DNA of 64,000 nt, taken from the NCBI RefSeq assembly GCF_022601735.1, contig NZ_JAKUMM010000006.1:23340-87339 (forward strand). Direction: 5' to 3'. The position numbers and the translations under genes are program-made. Source of the DNA: Atopomonas sediminilitoris. Its GTDB lineage: Bacteria; Pseudomonadota; Gammaproteobacteria; Pseudomonadales; Pseudomonadaceae. The notes beneath the pieces were generated by a model. That model searched no databases and was not told the DNA's origin. It saw only the letters and a program-made list of their open reading frames with translations. Of this stretch, positions 1 through 8,206 are shown in pieces (the first letter of the stretch is position 1; every line of letters begins with the position of its first letter).

Positions 1-74
1 GGGGCGTCGCCAAGCGGTAAGGCAGCAGGTTTTGATCCTGCCATGCGTTGGTTCGAATCCAGCCGCCCCTGCCA
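1..74 (+). tRNA. tRNA-Gln (anticodon TTG), first of two copies
   Basis: The cloverleaf is complete except for the first acceptor base, which falls just outside the window. The seven-base anticodon loop TTTTGAT carries TTG and is closed by GCAGG/CCTGC. CCA is encoded at 72-74. From base 1 the copy is identical to the second tRNA at 98-171. Confidence 0.95.
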
Positions 75-96
75 TATCACATAAACCACGAGATAC

Positions 97-171
97 AGGG
101 GCGTCGCCAAGCGGTAAGGCAGCAGGTTTTGATCCTGCCATGCGTTGGTTCGAATCCAGCCGCCCCTGCCA
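97..171 (+). tRNA. tRNA-Gln (anticodon TTG), second copy
   Basis: A 75-nt cloverleaf starts with A97, which pairs with T168 at the top of the acceptor stem. The anticodon is TTG and CCA is encoded at 169-171. It lies 22 nt after the first copy with no promoter-like sequence between them, so the two are probably one transcript. prs begins 47 nt later. In Pseudomonas a tRNA-Gln also precedes prs. Confidence 0.96.
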
Positions 172-218
172 TATTCTCCCAGCATCCCCCTGACAGTCAG
201 CCCAACAGGTACTGCAGC

Positions 219-1160
219 GTGTCCAAGATGATGGTCTTCACGGGGAACTCCAACCCCGACCTAGCCCGTAGAATTGTTCGTCAACTGCATATCCCCATGG
301 GTGATATGTCGGTCGGCAAATTTTCCGATGGTGAAATCGCCGTAGAAATCAATGAAAACGTCCGCGGTAAAGACGTGTTCATCGTGCAACCTACGTGCGC
401 GCCCACCAATGACAACCTGATGGAACTGATCGTGATGGCTGACGCCTTCCGTCGTTCGTCAGCCACGCGCATCACCGCGGTCGTGCCTTACTTCGGCTAC
501 GCCCGCCAAGATCGTCGTCCGCGCTCCGCCCGCGTACCGATCAGCGCCAAAGTCATTGCTGACATGTTCAATGTGGTTGGCGTTAACCGTGTACTCACGG
601 TTGACCTGCACGCCGACCAGATCCAAGGCTTCTTCGACATCCCCGTGGACAACATTTACGGTTCGCCCACGCTGGTTGATGACATCCAAGCCCAACGCTT
701 TGACAACCTGATGATCGTGTCGCCGGATATCGGCGGCGTCGTTCGCGCCCGCGCCGTAGCCAAGAGCCTTGGCGTAGACCTGGCGATCATCGACAAGCGC
801 CGCCCCAAAGCCAACCAATCAGAAGTCATGCACATCATCGGTGACGTGCAAAATCGCACCTGTATCTTGGTCGATGACATGGTCGATACCGCCGGCACCC
901 TGTGTCATGCGGCTAAGGCGCTGAAAGATTTTGGCGCGAATAAAGTCTGCGCTTACGCCACGCATCCGGTATTATCCGGCCGCGCTATCGAGAACCTGGA
1001 CAATTCCGCTCTCGATGAGCTGGTGGTGACCAACACCATTCCGCTGTCTGCTGCCGCGCAAAACTGCACACGCATTCGCCAACTGGACATCGCGCCAGTG
1101 ATTGCCGAAGCCATGCGCCGCATCAGCAACGAAGAATCCATCAGCGCGATGTTCCGATAA
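219..1160 (+). CDS. prs: Ribose-phosphate pyrophosphokinase (PRPP synthetase)
   Basis: Makes phosphoribosyl pyrophosphate from ribose 5-phosphate and ATP in the cytosol, feeding purine, pyrimidine, histidine, tryptophan and NAD synthesis. I chose the GTG at 219, giving 313 residues beginning [10 protein letters not shown], the family's normal N-terminus and length. The open frame continues upstream to 48, but that stretch runs through the tRNA gene. Visible motifs are the RQDRR catalytic segment near residue 100 and the PRPP-binding loop DDMVDTAGT near residue 220. It is followed by rplY after a hairpin that may attenuate transcription. Confidence 0.97.
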   Translation: MSKMMVFTGNSNPDLARRIVRQLHIPMGDMSVGKFSDGEIAVEINENVRGKDVFIVQPTCAPTNDNLMELIVMADAFRRSSATRITAVVPYFGYARQDRRPRSARVPISAKVIADMFNVVGVNRVLTVDLHADQIQGFFDIPVDNIYGSPTLVDDIQAQRFDNLMIVSPDIGGVVRARAVAKSLGVDLAIIDKRRPKANQSEVMHIIGDVQNRTCILVDDMVDTAGTLCHAAKALKDFGANKVCAYATHPVLSGRAIENLDNSALDELVVTNTIPLSAAAQNCTRIRQLDIAPVIAEAMRRISNEESISAMFR

Positions 1161-1196
1161 CAACGCCTGATTAAACCCTGCCTCGGCAGTCCAAGC

Positions 1197-1240
1197 CGCC
1201 CGTCGCACTGGTCGCAAGTGTTACGGGCGCGTTTTACTTT
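1197..1240 (+). terminator. Hairpin with U-tract between prs and rplY (possible attenuator)
   Basis: CGCCCGT (1197-1203) pairs with ACGGGCG (1223-1229), with an inner CACT/AGTG stem, and is followed by TTTTACTTT at 1232-1240. The rplY ribosome binding site AGGAG begins directly after at 1241. This is the form of an intrinsic terminator, but its position inside a conserved gene pair suggests partial termination or ribosomal-protein control. Confidence 0.55.
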
Positions 1241-1252
1241 AGGAGTCTTACC

Positions 1253-1909
1253 ATGACTAGCTTTACCCTTAACGCACAAGCGCGTTCTGACATGGGGAAA
1301 GGTGCGAGCCGCCGCCTGCGTCGTAACGCCAACCTGGTTCCTGCGATTGTTTACGGCGGCGACAAAGCCCCACAATCCATCAGCCTGGTATTCAAAGACC
1401 TGACCAAGCTGCTGGAAAACGACGCAGCGTTCTCGCACGTACTGGAACTGTCAGTTGACGGCACCACCGAGAACGTACTGATCAAAGACCTGCAACGTCA
1501 CCCAGCCAAGAACAGCGTGACTCACGTTGACTTCATCCGCGTGGTGAAGGGTCAGAAGCTGACTGTTACCGTACCGCTGCACTTCATCAACGAAGAAGAG
1601 TGCGTGGGCGTGAAGCAACAAGGCGGCGCGATCTCTCACACTGCCAACGACCTGGAAATCGAAGTACTGCCGCGCAACCTGCCGGAGTTCATCGAAGTCG
1701 ACATGGCCAAGGTTGAGCTGGGCCAGGTTATCCACCTGTCCGACCTCAAGCTGCCGGAAGGCGTTGAAGCACTAGCACTGACTCACGGCAACGATCTGGC
1801 GATCGCTAACGTGCACCAGCCACGTGTTGTGGAAGAAGAAGCTGCCACTGAAGAAGCTCCGACTGAAGCAGAAGCAGAAGCAGAAGAAGATAAGAAAGAC
1901 GAGGAGTAA
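1253..1909 (+). CDS. rplY: 50S ribosomal protein L25 (long CTC form)
   Basis: Binds 5S rRNA in the large ribosomal subunit. The 218-residue protein has the N-terminal L25 RNA-binding domain (about residues 1-95) and the C-terminal beta domain of the longer CTC form (about 100-190). It ends in a low-complexity acidic tail rich in Glu and Ala. The start is set by AGGAG at 1241-1245, seven bases before ATG 1253. A 9-bp hairpin spans the stop codon (1906-1925). pth follows 32 nt downstream, the common gammaproteobacterial order. Confidence 0.96.
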   Translation: MTSFTLNAQARSDMGKGASRRLRRNANLVPAIVYGGDKAPQSISLVFKDLTKLLENDAAFSHVLELSVDGTTENVLIKDLQRHPAKNSVTHVDFIRVVKGQKLTVTVPLHFINEEECVGVKQQGGAISHTANDLEIEVLPRNLPEFIEVDMAKVELGQVIHLSDLKLPEGVEALALTHGNDLAIANVHQPRVVEEEAATEEAPTEAEAEAEEDKKDEE

Positions 1910-1941
1910 CAGGCTCGCCTGTTACCGACTAGGCTCCGCGC

Positions 1942-2526
1942 GTGACCGCTATTCAACTGATCGTTGGCTTGGGCAACCCAGGCGTCGAATACGAACAGAC
2001 GCGGCATAACGCCGGAGCTTGGTTCGTCGAACGTGTGGCGGCAGCAGAGGGAATATCCCTCACTGCCGACCGCAAGTATTTTGGCCTGACCGGGCGATTC
2101 AACCACCAAGGTCAGGATGTTCGCCTACTGATCCCCACCACCTTCATGAACCGCAGCGGCCAATCTGTCGCCGCGCTAGCTGGCTTTTTCCGCATCCCTG
2201 TTGAGAGCATCCTTGTCGCCCACGACGAGTTAGACATGCCACCAGGTGTAGCCAAGCTCAAGCAAGGTGGCGGACACGGCGGGCACAACGGCCTGCGCGA
2301 CATCATCGCGCAGATGGGCAACCAAAACAGCTTCCAACGCCTGCGAATTGGCATTGGCCATCCCGGTGATAGCAAGTTGGTTTCCAACTACGTGCTCGGC
2401 CGCGCACCACGCAACGAGCAAGAACGCATTGAGGCCAGCATCGACAACAGCTTGGCCATACTACCCCTACTGCTTAATGGCGACAGCAAAACGGCCATGA
2501 GCCGCCTGCACAGCCAAAAAGCTTGA
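1942..2526 (+). CDS. pth: Peptidyl-tRNA hydrolase
   Basis: Releases tRNA from prematurely dropped peptidyl-tRNA by cutting the ester bond, recycling tRNA in the cytosol. The 194-residue protein has the family signatures: LIVGLGNPG near the N-terminus, then TRHNAG carrying the catalytic His near residue 20. FMNRSG (around residue 67) and [10 protein letters not shown] (around 110) follow. It starts at GTG 1942 just after rplY and is followed by ychF after 42 nt, so rplY-pth-ychF are probably co-transcribed. Confidence 0.97.
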   Translation: MTAIQLIVGLGNPGVEYEQTRHNAGAWFVERVAAAEGISLTADRKYFGLTGRFNHQGQDVRLLIPTTFMNRSGQSVAALAGFFRIPVESILVAHDELDMPPGVAKLKQGGGHGGHNGLRDIIAQMGNQNSFQRLRIGIGHPGDSKLVSNYVLGRAPRNEQERIEASIDNSLAILPLLLNGDSKTAMSRLHSQKA

Positions 2527-2568
2527 TTTCACCCTTGCCAGTTACGCCATCCGGCGGAGGAACACACC

Positions 2569-3669
2569 ATGGGATTTAACTGCGGCATCGTCGGCCTACC
2601 CAACGTCGGCAAATCAACCCTGTTCAATGCCCTGACCAAAGCTGGCATCGGCGCAGAAAACTTCCCCTTCTGCACCATCGAGCCCAACAGCGGCATCGTC
2701 CCCATGCCCGATGCACGCCTGAATGCACTGGCAGCTATCGTTAAGCCTGAGCGCGTAATCCCCACCAGCATGGAGTTCGTCGACATTGCCGGCTTGGTTG
2801 AAGGCGCCAGCAAAGGCGAAGGCTTGGGCAACAAGTTTTTGGCCAACATCCGCGAAACCGACGCCATCGCCCACGTAGTACGCTGTTTCGAAGACGACAA
2901 CGTCATCCATGTTTCTAACAGCGTAAACCCCAAGCGCGACATCGAAGTGATCGACCTAGAGCTGATCTTCGCCGACCTCGAAAGCTGCGAAAAGCAGCTG
3001 CAGCGTGTCACCCGCAACGCCAAAGGCGGCGACAAAGACGCCGTTGCACAAAAAGCGCTGCTAGAAAAACTGATCCCCCATTTTGAAGCTGGCAAACCTG
3101 CCCGCAGCCTGCTGAAAACCCTCGCTGACGACGAGCGCGCCCTCGCCCGCAGCTTTCACCTGCTGACCAGCAAACCCGTCATGTACATCGCCAACGTCAG
3201 CGAAGACGGCTTCGACAACAACCCACACCTGGACATCGTCACCGCCATCGCCGCCGAAGAAGGCGCCGTGGTCGTCCCGGTGTGCAACAAAATCGAATCC
3301 GAAATTGCCGAATTAGATGACGACGAAGAGAAGCAAATGTTTCTTGAGTCCATGGGCATGGAAGAACCGGGCCTAAACCGCGTAATTCGCGCCGGCTACG
3401 AACTACTCAACCTACAGACCTACTTCACCGCCGGCGTCAAAGAAGTGCGCGCATGGACCGTGCAAGTCGGCGCCACCGCCCCTAAAGCCGCCGCCGTCAT
3501 CCACACCGACTTCGAAAAGGGCTTTATCCGCGCCGAAGTGGTCGGCTACAACGACTTCATCCAATACCAAGGCGAGTCAGGCGCTAAAGAAGCCGGCAAG
3601 TGGCGCTTAGAAGGCAAGGAATACATCGTCAAAGACGGCGACGTGATGCACTTCCGCTTCAACGTCTAA
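2569..3669 (+). CDS. ychF: Ribosome-binding ATPase YchF (Obg family)
   Basis: A translation-associated P-loop ATPase of the Obg group. The 366-residue protein has the P-loop GLPNVGKST at residues 8-16 and a DIAG G3 motif. In place of the GTP-specifying NKxD it has NVSE, the known YchF change that favours ATP over GTP. A helical insertion and a C-terminal TGS domain (about 280-366) complete the architecture. GGCGGAGGA lies seven to eight bases before ATG 2569. The pth-ychF-tRNA-Met order matches Pseudomonas. Confidence 0.97.
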   Translation: MGFNCGIVGLPNVGKSTLFNALTKAGIGAENFPFCTIEPNSGIVPMPDARLNALAAIVKPERVIPTSMEFVDIAGLVEGASKGEGLGNKFLANIRETDAIAHVVRCFEDDNVIHVSNSVNPKRDIEVIDLELIFADLESCEKQLQRVTRNAKGGDKDAVAQKALLEKLIPHFEAGKPARSLLKTLADDERALARSFHLLTSKPVMYIANVSEDGFDNNPHLDIVTAIAAEEGAVVVPVCNKIESEIAELDDDEEKQMFLESMGMEEPGLNRVIRAGYELLNLQTYFTAGVKEVRAWTVQVGATAPKAAAVIHTDFEKGFIRAEVVGYNDFIQYQGESGAKEAGKWRLEGKEYIVKDGDVMHFRFNV

Positions 3670-3708
3670 GCAATTGATCGAAAAAGCATTATTTGTAAAA
3701 ACAAAGGG

Positions 3709-3737
3709 TTGACACACCCCACCAAGATACGAATAAT
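3709..3737 (+). promoter_or_regulatory. Sigma-70 type promoter of tRNA-Met
   Basis: The -35 TTGACA (3709-3714) is exact. After a 17-nt spacer the -10 is AATAAT (3732-3737). The start of transcription should fall about six bases before the tRNA. The stretch after the -10 is GC-rich (GCGCGCC), like the discriminators of stringently controlled stable-RNA promoters. Confidence 0.8.
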
Positions 3738-3749
3738 GCGCGCCATTGC

Positions 3750-3826
3750 GGCAACGTAGCTCAGTTGGTTAGAGCACGGCATTCATAATGCTGGGGTCGG
3801 TGGTTCAAGTCCACTCGTTGCTACCA
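3750..3826 (+). tRNA. Elongator tRNA-Met (anticodon CAT)
   Basis: The 77-nt cloverleaf has anticodon loop TTCATAA, the D-arm GCTCAGTTGGTTAGAGC and an encoded CCA at 3824-3826. The acceptor stem is fully base-paired at position 1-72, unlike initiator tRNA, but the pair is G1-U72. A second wobble pair, G49-U65, sits in the T-stem. Both lie in or pair with the 3' part, which may have been rebuilt by an integration event. Confidence 0.95.
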
Positions 3827-3831
3827 TATAA

Positions 3832-3863
3832 AACAAAGGCTTACCTTCGGGTAGGCCTTTGTT
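3832..3863 (+). terminator. Terminator of tRNA-Met
   Basis: A 14-bp stem with one G-U pair (AACAAAGGCTTACC with GGTAGGCCTTTGTT) is closed by a TTCG tetraloop six bases after the tRNA. Confidence 0.8.
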
Positions 3864-3872
3864 CGTTATGGG

Positions 3873-3894
3873 GAAGTGACTACGAAGTGACTAC
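3873..3894. repeat. 11-bp tandem direct repeat GAAGTGACTAC x2
   Basis: Two perfect copies of GAAGTGACTAC lie head to tail between the tRNA-Met terminator and the orphan gene at 3908. Such short repeats beside a tRNA can be left by mobile elements, but nothing here proves it. Confidence 0.6.
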
Positions 3895-3907
3895 GTAGGG
3901 TCGCAAC

Positions 3908-4288
3908 ATGGATGACGCCTTTAGCCCTGACGAACAAATACATATCTGGACTGCGTTCTCAGATGCCTTTGTCGACAATGAAGTGGACTTCCATTACATC
4001 GCCAAGCAGGTGAGTCAGTACCCCTTACCCGTTCTGGAGCAGATTTTTTTCACTGAAGTGGCTCCAGCGTGTGCTGGCAATGCTTTTTCAGTCATCCCTT
4101 CGATCTGGGCAGCTTTTGACCCAGAAAGCCTAGCCGCTGAAATCCGTCAAAACCGCAACCAAAAGCACACGGTACTTAGCCGCTTCACTAAGCAGATTAA
4201 GCTGAAATTTTTACGCAAGTACTTTGCAGAAGAGTGGCTAGAGATTGCCAACGCAATCAAAGCAGAGCGAATCAGAAAGAGTCCGTAG
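3908..4288 (+). CDS. Small hypothetical protein, DUF7079-like
   Basis: A 126-residue soluble protein with no signal peptide or membrane segment. The N-terminal half has the layout I associate with the DUF7079 family: an opening like IWTAFSDAFVDNEVD, then HYIAKQV, then a segment like LEQIFFTEVAPACAGN and a Trp-containing stretch (IPSIWAAFDPE). The C-terminus is Lys/Arg-rich. No function is known to me. Base composition is more AT-rich than the neighbours, and it sits alone between tRNA-Met and a decayed IS, which suggests an acquired gene. No good ribosome binding site precedes ATG 3908. Confidence 0.65.
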   Translation: MDDAFSPDEQIHIWTAFSDAFVDNEVDFHYIAKQVSQYPLPVLEQIFFTEVAPACAGNAFSVIPSIWAAFDPESLAAEIRQNRNQKHTVLSRFTKQIKLKFLRKYFAEEWLEIANAIKAERIRKSP

Positions 4289-4512
4289 CGTTACGCTCCC
4301 CCTTATCAATCAGCGGCTTCTGACTTTGCACCTGCACTGGCGCCAAAGGCTTGGGCGAAGTGCCGGTCATCAACCTCTTGGCGTTTTTGCAGCCCCACCG
4401 AGGGCTTGCTAACGAGCCAGCCTTAATAACCGCTACGCGCCACGCCAAACACGCGGCACATAGCAAATACGTTGAATAGTGACCGGTTGCAGCGCAAAAA
4501 GGCGCACCTCAC
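4289..4512 (-). pseudogene. Remnant of IS3-family orfB (transposase N-terminus)
   Basis: On the minus strand a frame begins at GTG 4512, overlapping the end of the orfA remnant. It reads into a typical IS3 OrfB start: MCRVFGVARSGY, then TAA at 4425-4423 where the family has a second Tyr, then GWLVSKPS. One base change (TAC to TAA) explains the stop. After about 20 more residues the likeness fades, and the rest of the gene, including the DDE catalytic domain, is absent. The left limit is approximate. Confidence 0.7.
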
Positions 4513-4787
4513 TTGTGGTGCTTGGCAAAGTACGCCGCGGCCTTTTTTACGATGGCCAGCGCCTCAGCTTGCTCTGCCAGTTGGCGCTTAAGACGGGCGT
4601 TCACTTCAGTCAGCGATAACTCACGCGCACTGCTATTGAGTTGGTGTTGCTGCTTGCTACGCCAGCCATAAAGCTGGGGGCATGCAGGCCTAACTGACTG
4701 GCTGTTTTGCTAACACCAATGCGCTCCGCCAGAGCCCGCGCCTCATCTTTGTGGGCCTGAGAGTGGCGGGCATGCGGTTTTTTTCAT
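4509..4787 (-). pseudogene. Remnant of IS3-family orfA (transposase HTH subunit) with two frameshifts
   Basis: Minus-strand translation, corrected for two single-base shifts, gives a whole OrfA of about 90 residues. It has a helix-turn-helix half (ARALAERIGVSKTASQLG, then LYGW) followed by the leucine-zipper end (LKRQLAEQAEALAIVKKAAA, then YFAKHHK). One shift lies in the run of seven T at 4778-4784, the other near 4676-4683. The stop is at 4511-4509. It cannot make transposase as it stands. Confidence 0.8.
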
Positions 4788-4799
4788 GTCGCTGGAGTG

Positions 4800-5003
4800 T
4801 CTGGCCATGGCTCACATCGCGGTAGTTTATCGCTTAACGAGACGCCCACTGCAGGTGGATAAGATTAGAGCTTTGGCGAGTCAAAGCGCAGTAGAGCGCA
4901 AAGCGCCTCAACGCTGAAAAGACAAGTGCAGCATGAGGACGCCCTCCCCGGCCATTAGTAATGACCGGCGAAGGCGTATCGCAGGATGTCAGCAGGTTCC
5001 GTC
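4800..5003. other. Intergenic stretch without recognisable gene
   Basis: About 200 bp between the IS remnant and the end of zapE. I see no open frame with family likeness, no clear IS end and no strong terminator. It probably holds the worn outer flank of the IS and the zapE 3' untranslated region. Confidence 0.5.
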
Positions 5004-6098
5004 TTACGGCTTGTGCGGGCGTGCTAAGTACTCGTGCGACTGCATTTCCAACAAGCGGCTCAAGGTGCGCTGAAATTCAAACTCTAAACGCCCACCGGTG
5101 TAGAGGTCCTTCAGTGCTACCTCGCCAGAAATAATCAGCTTGACGTTGCGATCGTAAAATTCATCGACCAAGTTGATAAAGCGTCGAGCGATATCATCCG
5201 TCGCCACGCTCATTTGCTCCACATTCGACAACAGCACGGCGTGGAACTCTTTAGCCAGCTCGATGTAATCGTTTTGGCTGCGCGGGCCATCGCAGAGCGC
5301 GCGGAAGTCAAACCAAGCCACGTCATCTGCCACTTTGCGCGTATTAATGCCGCGATTTTCAATCATAAGCACTTCACCCTCGGTGATGTGCTCGGCATCG
5401 GGAATCAAGCTCATAAAACTTGCGTTAAGGCTATCGTCAGCCTCCTGACCAAGCGGCCAGTGGTAAATCTCCGCCTGCTCCAGCGCACGCAAGCGATAGT
5501 CGACGCCACTGTCGACATTCACGATTTCGGTATGTTCTTTAAGCAGTGCAATCGCTGGCAAAAACCGTGCACGCTGTAAGCCGTCTTTATACAGGCCGTC
5601 CGGCACAATATTGGAGGTCGCCACTAGGCTAACCCCCAGCGCAAACAACTCCTGCATCAAGGTGGCCAAAATCATCGCATCGGCGATATCAGAGACAAAA
5701 AACTCGTCAAAGCAAATGACCCGCGATTCACCCGCAAATTGCGCCGCAATGATTTTCAGTGGGTTCTTTTGATCTTTTAACTGTTTGAGTTCGTCATGCA
5801 CGCGCTTCATAAAGCGATGGAAGTGCGTGCGCGTTTTTTGCTCAAAGGGCAACGCATCGAAGAAGGTATCGACTAAGTACGTTTTACCGCGGCCCACCCC
5901 GCCCCAAAAATACAGACCTTTAACCGGCTGTTTGGCTTTGCGCGCAAAAAGCTTATTGAGCAACGAGCTGCGTTGCTGCTCGGCAGCGACTAAGTCGTCG
6001 TACAAGCGCTGCAAGTGCTTTACTGCCTGTTCTTGGGCAGCGTCAAAAACGAAATCCGGGCGTTCGAGATCCGCGCGATAGCGCTCGATAGGCGTCAT
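5004..6098 (-). CDS. zapE: Cell division ATPase ZapE (AFG1 family)
   Basis: An AFG1-like P-loop ATPase; in E. coli ZapE joins the division ring and affects FtsZ polymers. The 364-residue protein has Walker A WGGVGRGKTY near residue 70 and Walker B ICFDEFFVSD near residue 145. The C-terminus has the conserved LISGEVAL and LSRLLEMQSHEYL segments. I prefer ATG at 6098 (MTPIERYRADL, the usual family start) over an upstream TTG at 6131. Neighbours are a hydrolase and yhcB, a second division-linked gene, as in Pseudomonas. Confidence 0.94.
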   Translation of the reverse strand: MTPIERYRADLERPDFVFDAAQEQAVKHLQRLYDDLVAAEQQRSSLLNKLFARKAKQPVKGLYFWGGVGRGKTYLVDTFFDALPFEQKTRTHFHRFMKRVHDELKQLKDQKNPLKIIAAQFAGESRVICFDEFFVSDIADAMILATLMQELFALGVSLVATSNIVPDGLYKDGLQRARFLPAIALLKEHTEIVNVDSGVDYRLRALEQAEIYHWPLGQEADDSLNASFMSLIPDAEHITEGEVLMIENRGINTRKVADDVAWFDFRALCDGPRSQNDYIELAKEFHAVLLSNVEQMSVATDDIARRFINLVDEFYDRNVKLIISGEVALKDLYTGGRLEFEFQRTLSRLLEMQSHEYLARPHKP

Positions 6099-6192
6099 GA
6101 GCGAGCTCTGGTGATGACAAGGGGCGGACAATTTACTCGCCTAAGACGGCCTTGGCAAATCAGGCATTACCTACCCATCACCAGCTGGCCAA

Positions 6193-6822
6193 TCAGCTCA
6201 ATCGCGACAATAACAGGTCTTTTAGTTCGACCAACTTGCCATGAAAAAAGTGACTGCAGGCCGGCACGCGCAACAACTCATGCTCAATCGCTAACCTGGC
6301 AGACCAGTCGTAGACCCGTTGCGGCGTCACGACCTCATCGTCTTCGGGTTGAATCACGGTAAAGCGGCTACGACTGGGCAAGCGGCCATCCACGGAAAAC
6401 CGCTCAACCGGTGGTGCCAGCATGATTAAACGCTCAATGGCGATGCCTGCGGACTCCATCCGCCCCGCCAAACAGGCAGCCACACATGAGCCGAAAGAGA
6501 ATCCAGCCAAATAGATAGGCAGCGTCGGGTGCTGCTCACGCAGCCACGTCAACGCCGCAGCGGCGTCATCAATCTCGCCTTCGCCACCGGCATGCTCACC
6601 GGCACTTTGACCAACACCGCGAAAATTAAAACGCAGGGTAACCAAGGACAAATCACGCGCGGTGCGCTGCACCGTACTGACGACCTTATTCAGCATGCTA
6701 CCGCCGAATAACGGATGCGGATGGCAAATCAACAGCACGGCGCGTGGGGCTTCGCAGGGTTGATACAGGGCCTGCAATGGACCTACTGCACCATCGATTA
6801 ACAAGGCTTGTTCGCTTGCCAA
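6193..6822 (-). CDS. Alpha/beta hydrolase of the CocE/dienelactone-like small type
   Basis: A 209-residue cytosolic alpha/beta hydrolase. HPHPLFGG (about residue 36) is the oxyanion-hole region and GFSFGS (about 108) is the nucleophile elbow with the catalytic Ser. An acidic residue in the EDDEV stretch and a His near the C-terminus (ACSHFFHGK) complete the triad. Its substrate cannot be told. The start is TTG 6822, supported by GGAG eight bases upstream; no in-frame ATG fits better. A gene of this type sits beside yhcB in Pseudomonas too. Confidence 0.88.
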   Translation of the reverse strand: MASEQALLIDGAVGPLQALYQPCEAPRAVLLICHPHPLFGGSMLNKVVSTVQRTARDLSLVTLRFNFRGVGQSAGEHAGGEGEIDDAAAALTWLREQHPTLPIYLAGFSFGSCVAACLAGRMESAGIAIERLIMLAPPVERFSVDGRLPSRSRFTVIQPEDDEVVTPQRVYDWSARLAIEHELLRVPACSHFFHGKLVELKDLLLSRLS

Positions 6823-6939
6823 GTGGAATTCTCCGTGACTTGATAGGCTAAAACCGGCGTCTAGCTGGCATAGAGCCCGCTATACTGCCATGTAGATCAG
6901 GGTTACCGTTAGGCTGTACGACAGATTGAGGAAAACATC

Positions 6940-7371
6940 GTGGAAGAGACTTTATCCACCTGGTTTATTCCCGGAGCCACCTTGGTGCTGGGCTTGGGCA
7001 TAGGTTTTGTATTAGGCCGCTTCATCCCCGGCGGTGCTTCAGGCAAGGTTCAACAACGCCTGGAAGACCTGCAGGAACAATTCAGCGATTACCAACATGA
7101 GGTGGTCACTCACTTCAACACCACCGCTAGCTTGGTTAAAAAGCTGACCAAGAGTTATCAAGACGTGCAAGATCACCTTAACAGCAGTGCTAACCGCCTT
7201 GCGCTAGACGAGATAACCCGCCAGCGTTTGATTGCGGCACTAAAAAGCGAAGCCCCCAAAGGCAAACGCGACACCAGCGTAAGCACTGAGGCACCCAAAG
7301 ACTACGCCCCCAAAGACCCACAAGCGCCGGGCGCACTGTCAGAGCACAGCACTGCCAAGCAAAACGCTTAG
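6940..7371 (+). CDS. zapG: YhcB/ZapG family inner-membrane protein (DUF1043)
   Basis: A 143-residue protein with one N-terminal membrane helix (about residues 8-27, containing GLGIGFVLGRF) and a cytoplasmic coiled coil (about 38-100). The tail is Pro/Lys-rich. The E. coli homologue YhcB links cell envelope growth and division. GTG 6940 is chosen because GAGG lies eight bases before it. It is divergent from the hydrolase and convergent with aapP, sharing the terminator at 7386-7420. Confidence 0.92.
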   Translation: MEETLSTWFIPGATLVLGLGIGFVLGRFIPGGASGKVQQRLEDLQEQFSDYQHEVVTHFNTTASLVKKLTKSYQDVQDHLNSSANRLALDEITRQRLIAALKSEAPKGKRDTSVSTEAPKDYAPKDPQAPGALSEHSTAKQNA

Positions 7372-7385
7372 CCAATAACTGCAGA

Positions 7386-7420
7386 CACTAAAAAGCCCCG
7401 CAATGCGGGGCTTTTTAGTG
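7386..7420. terminator. Bidirectional terminator between yhcB and aapP
   Basis: A perfect 16-bp stem with a 3-nt loop (7386-7401 with 7405-7420) has an A-run on one side and a T-run on the other. It can stop transcription from both converging genes. Confidence 0.92.
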
Positions 7421-7430
7421 CTTTGATCAC

Positions 7431-8195
7431 TCAGTGCAAAATCTGTCCAAGGAACAGTTTAGTGCGCTCATTCTGCGGATTATCAAAGAAGGTGTTGGGT
7501 GCAGCCTGCTCAATGACTTCACCGCGATCCATAAAGATCACCCGATCAGCCACTGTGCGGGCAAAGCCCATTTCGTGGGTGACGCACAGCATGGTCATAC
7601 CGCTTTCAGCCAACTCAATCATGGTATCGAGCACTTCTTTAACCATTTCCGGGTCAAGGGCCGAGGTTGGCTCATCGAACAACATGATTTTTGGCTTCAT
7701 GCACAGCGCACGGGCAATCGCCACACGCTGCTGCTGACCGCCCGACAACTGCCCCGGATACTTGTGAGCTTGCTCAGGGATGCGGACCCGCTCTAAGAAG
7801 TGCATCGCCACTTCTTCGGCTTTGCGCTTAGGCATCTTACGCACCCACATCGGCGCCAGCGTGCAGTTTTGCAGCACCGTCAGATGCGGAAACAAGTTGA
7901 AGTGCTGAAACACCATGCCCACTTCACGGCGAATGGCTTCGATCTGCTTAAGGTCAGACGTCAGCTCCACGCCGTCGACAACAATGCGGCCTTGCTGATG
8001 CTCTTCCAAACGATTCAAGCAACGAATCGTGGTTGACTTGCCCGAACCCGACGGGCCGCACAACACAATGCGCTCACCCGGTTGGACTTCTAGGTTGATG
8101 TCTTTAAGCACATGAAACTGGCCGTACCACTTGTTCACGCCCTGCATGATGATGGCGGGTTCTTGTACTTCTTTTTTATTTGCAGCGTCACTCAT
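7431..8195 (-). CDS. aapP: General amino-acid ABC importer, ATP-binding subunit
   Basis: Drives import of polar L-amino acids together with AapJ, AapQ and AapM. The 254-residue ATPase has Walker [10 protein letters not shown] (residues 47-55), signature LSGGQQQR (near 150), Walker [13 protein letters not shown] and the switch His in VTHEM. It is the last gene of the minus-strand operon, 11 nt after aapM. AGGAG precedes ATG 8195. Confidence 0.95.
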   Translation of the reverse strand: MSDAANKKEVQEPAIIMQGVNKWYGQFHVLKDINLEVQPGERIVLCGPSGSGKSTTIRCLNRLEEHQQGRIVVDGVELTSDLKQIEAIRREVGMVFQHFNLFPHLTVLQNCTLAPMWVRKMPKRKAEEVAMHFLERVRIPEQAHKYPGQLSGGQQQRVAIARALCMKPKIMLFDEPTSALDPEMVKEVLDTMIELAESGMTMLCVTHEMGFARTVADRVIFMDRGEVIEQAAPNTFFDNPQNERTKLFLGQILH

Positions 8196-8206
8196 AACAC
8201 CGACTC

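Noticed and set aside
4272..4466. 64-codon minus-strand frame in the IS remnant
   Set aside because: Out of frame with the orfB remnant and unlike any known protein.
6840..6886. TATACT -10-like element upstream of yhcB
   Set aside because: No acceptable -35 at 16-18 bp; TTGATA at 6840 is too far away.
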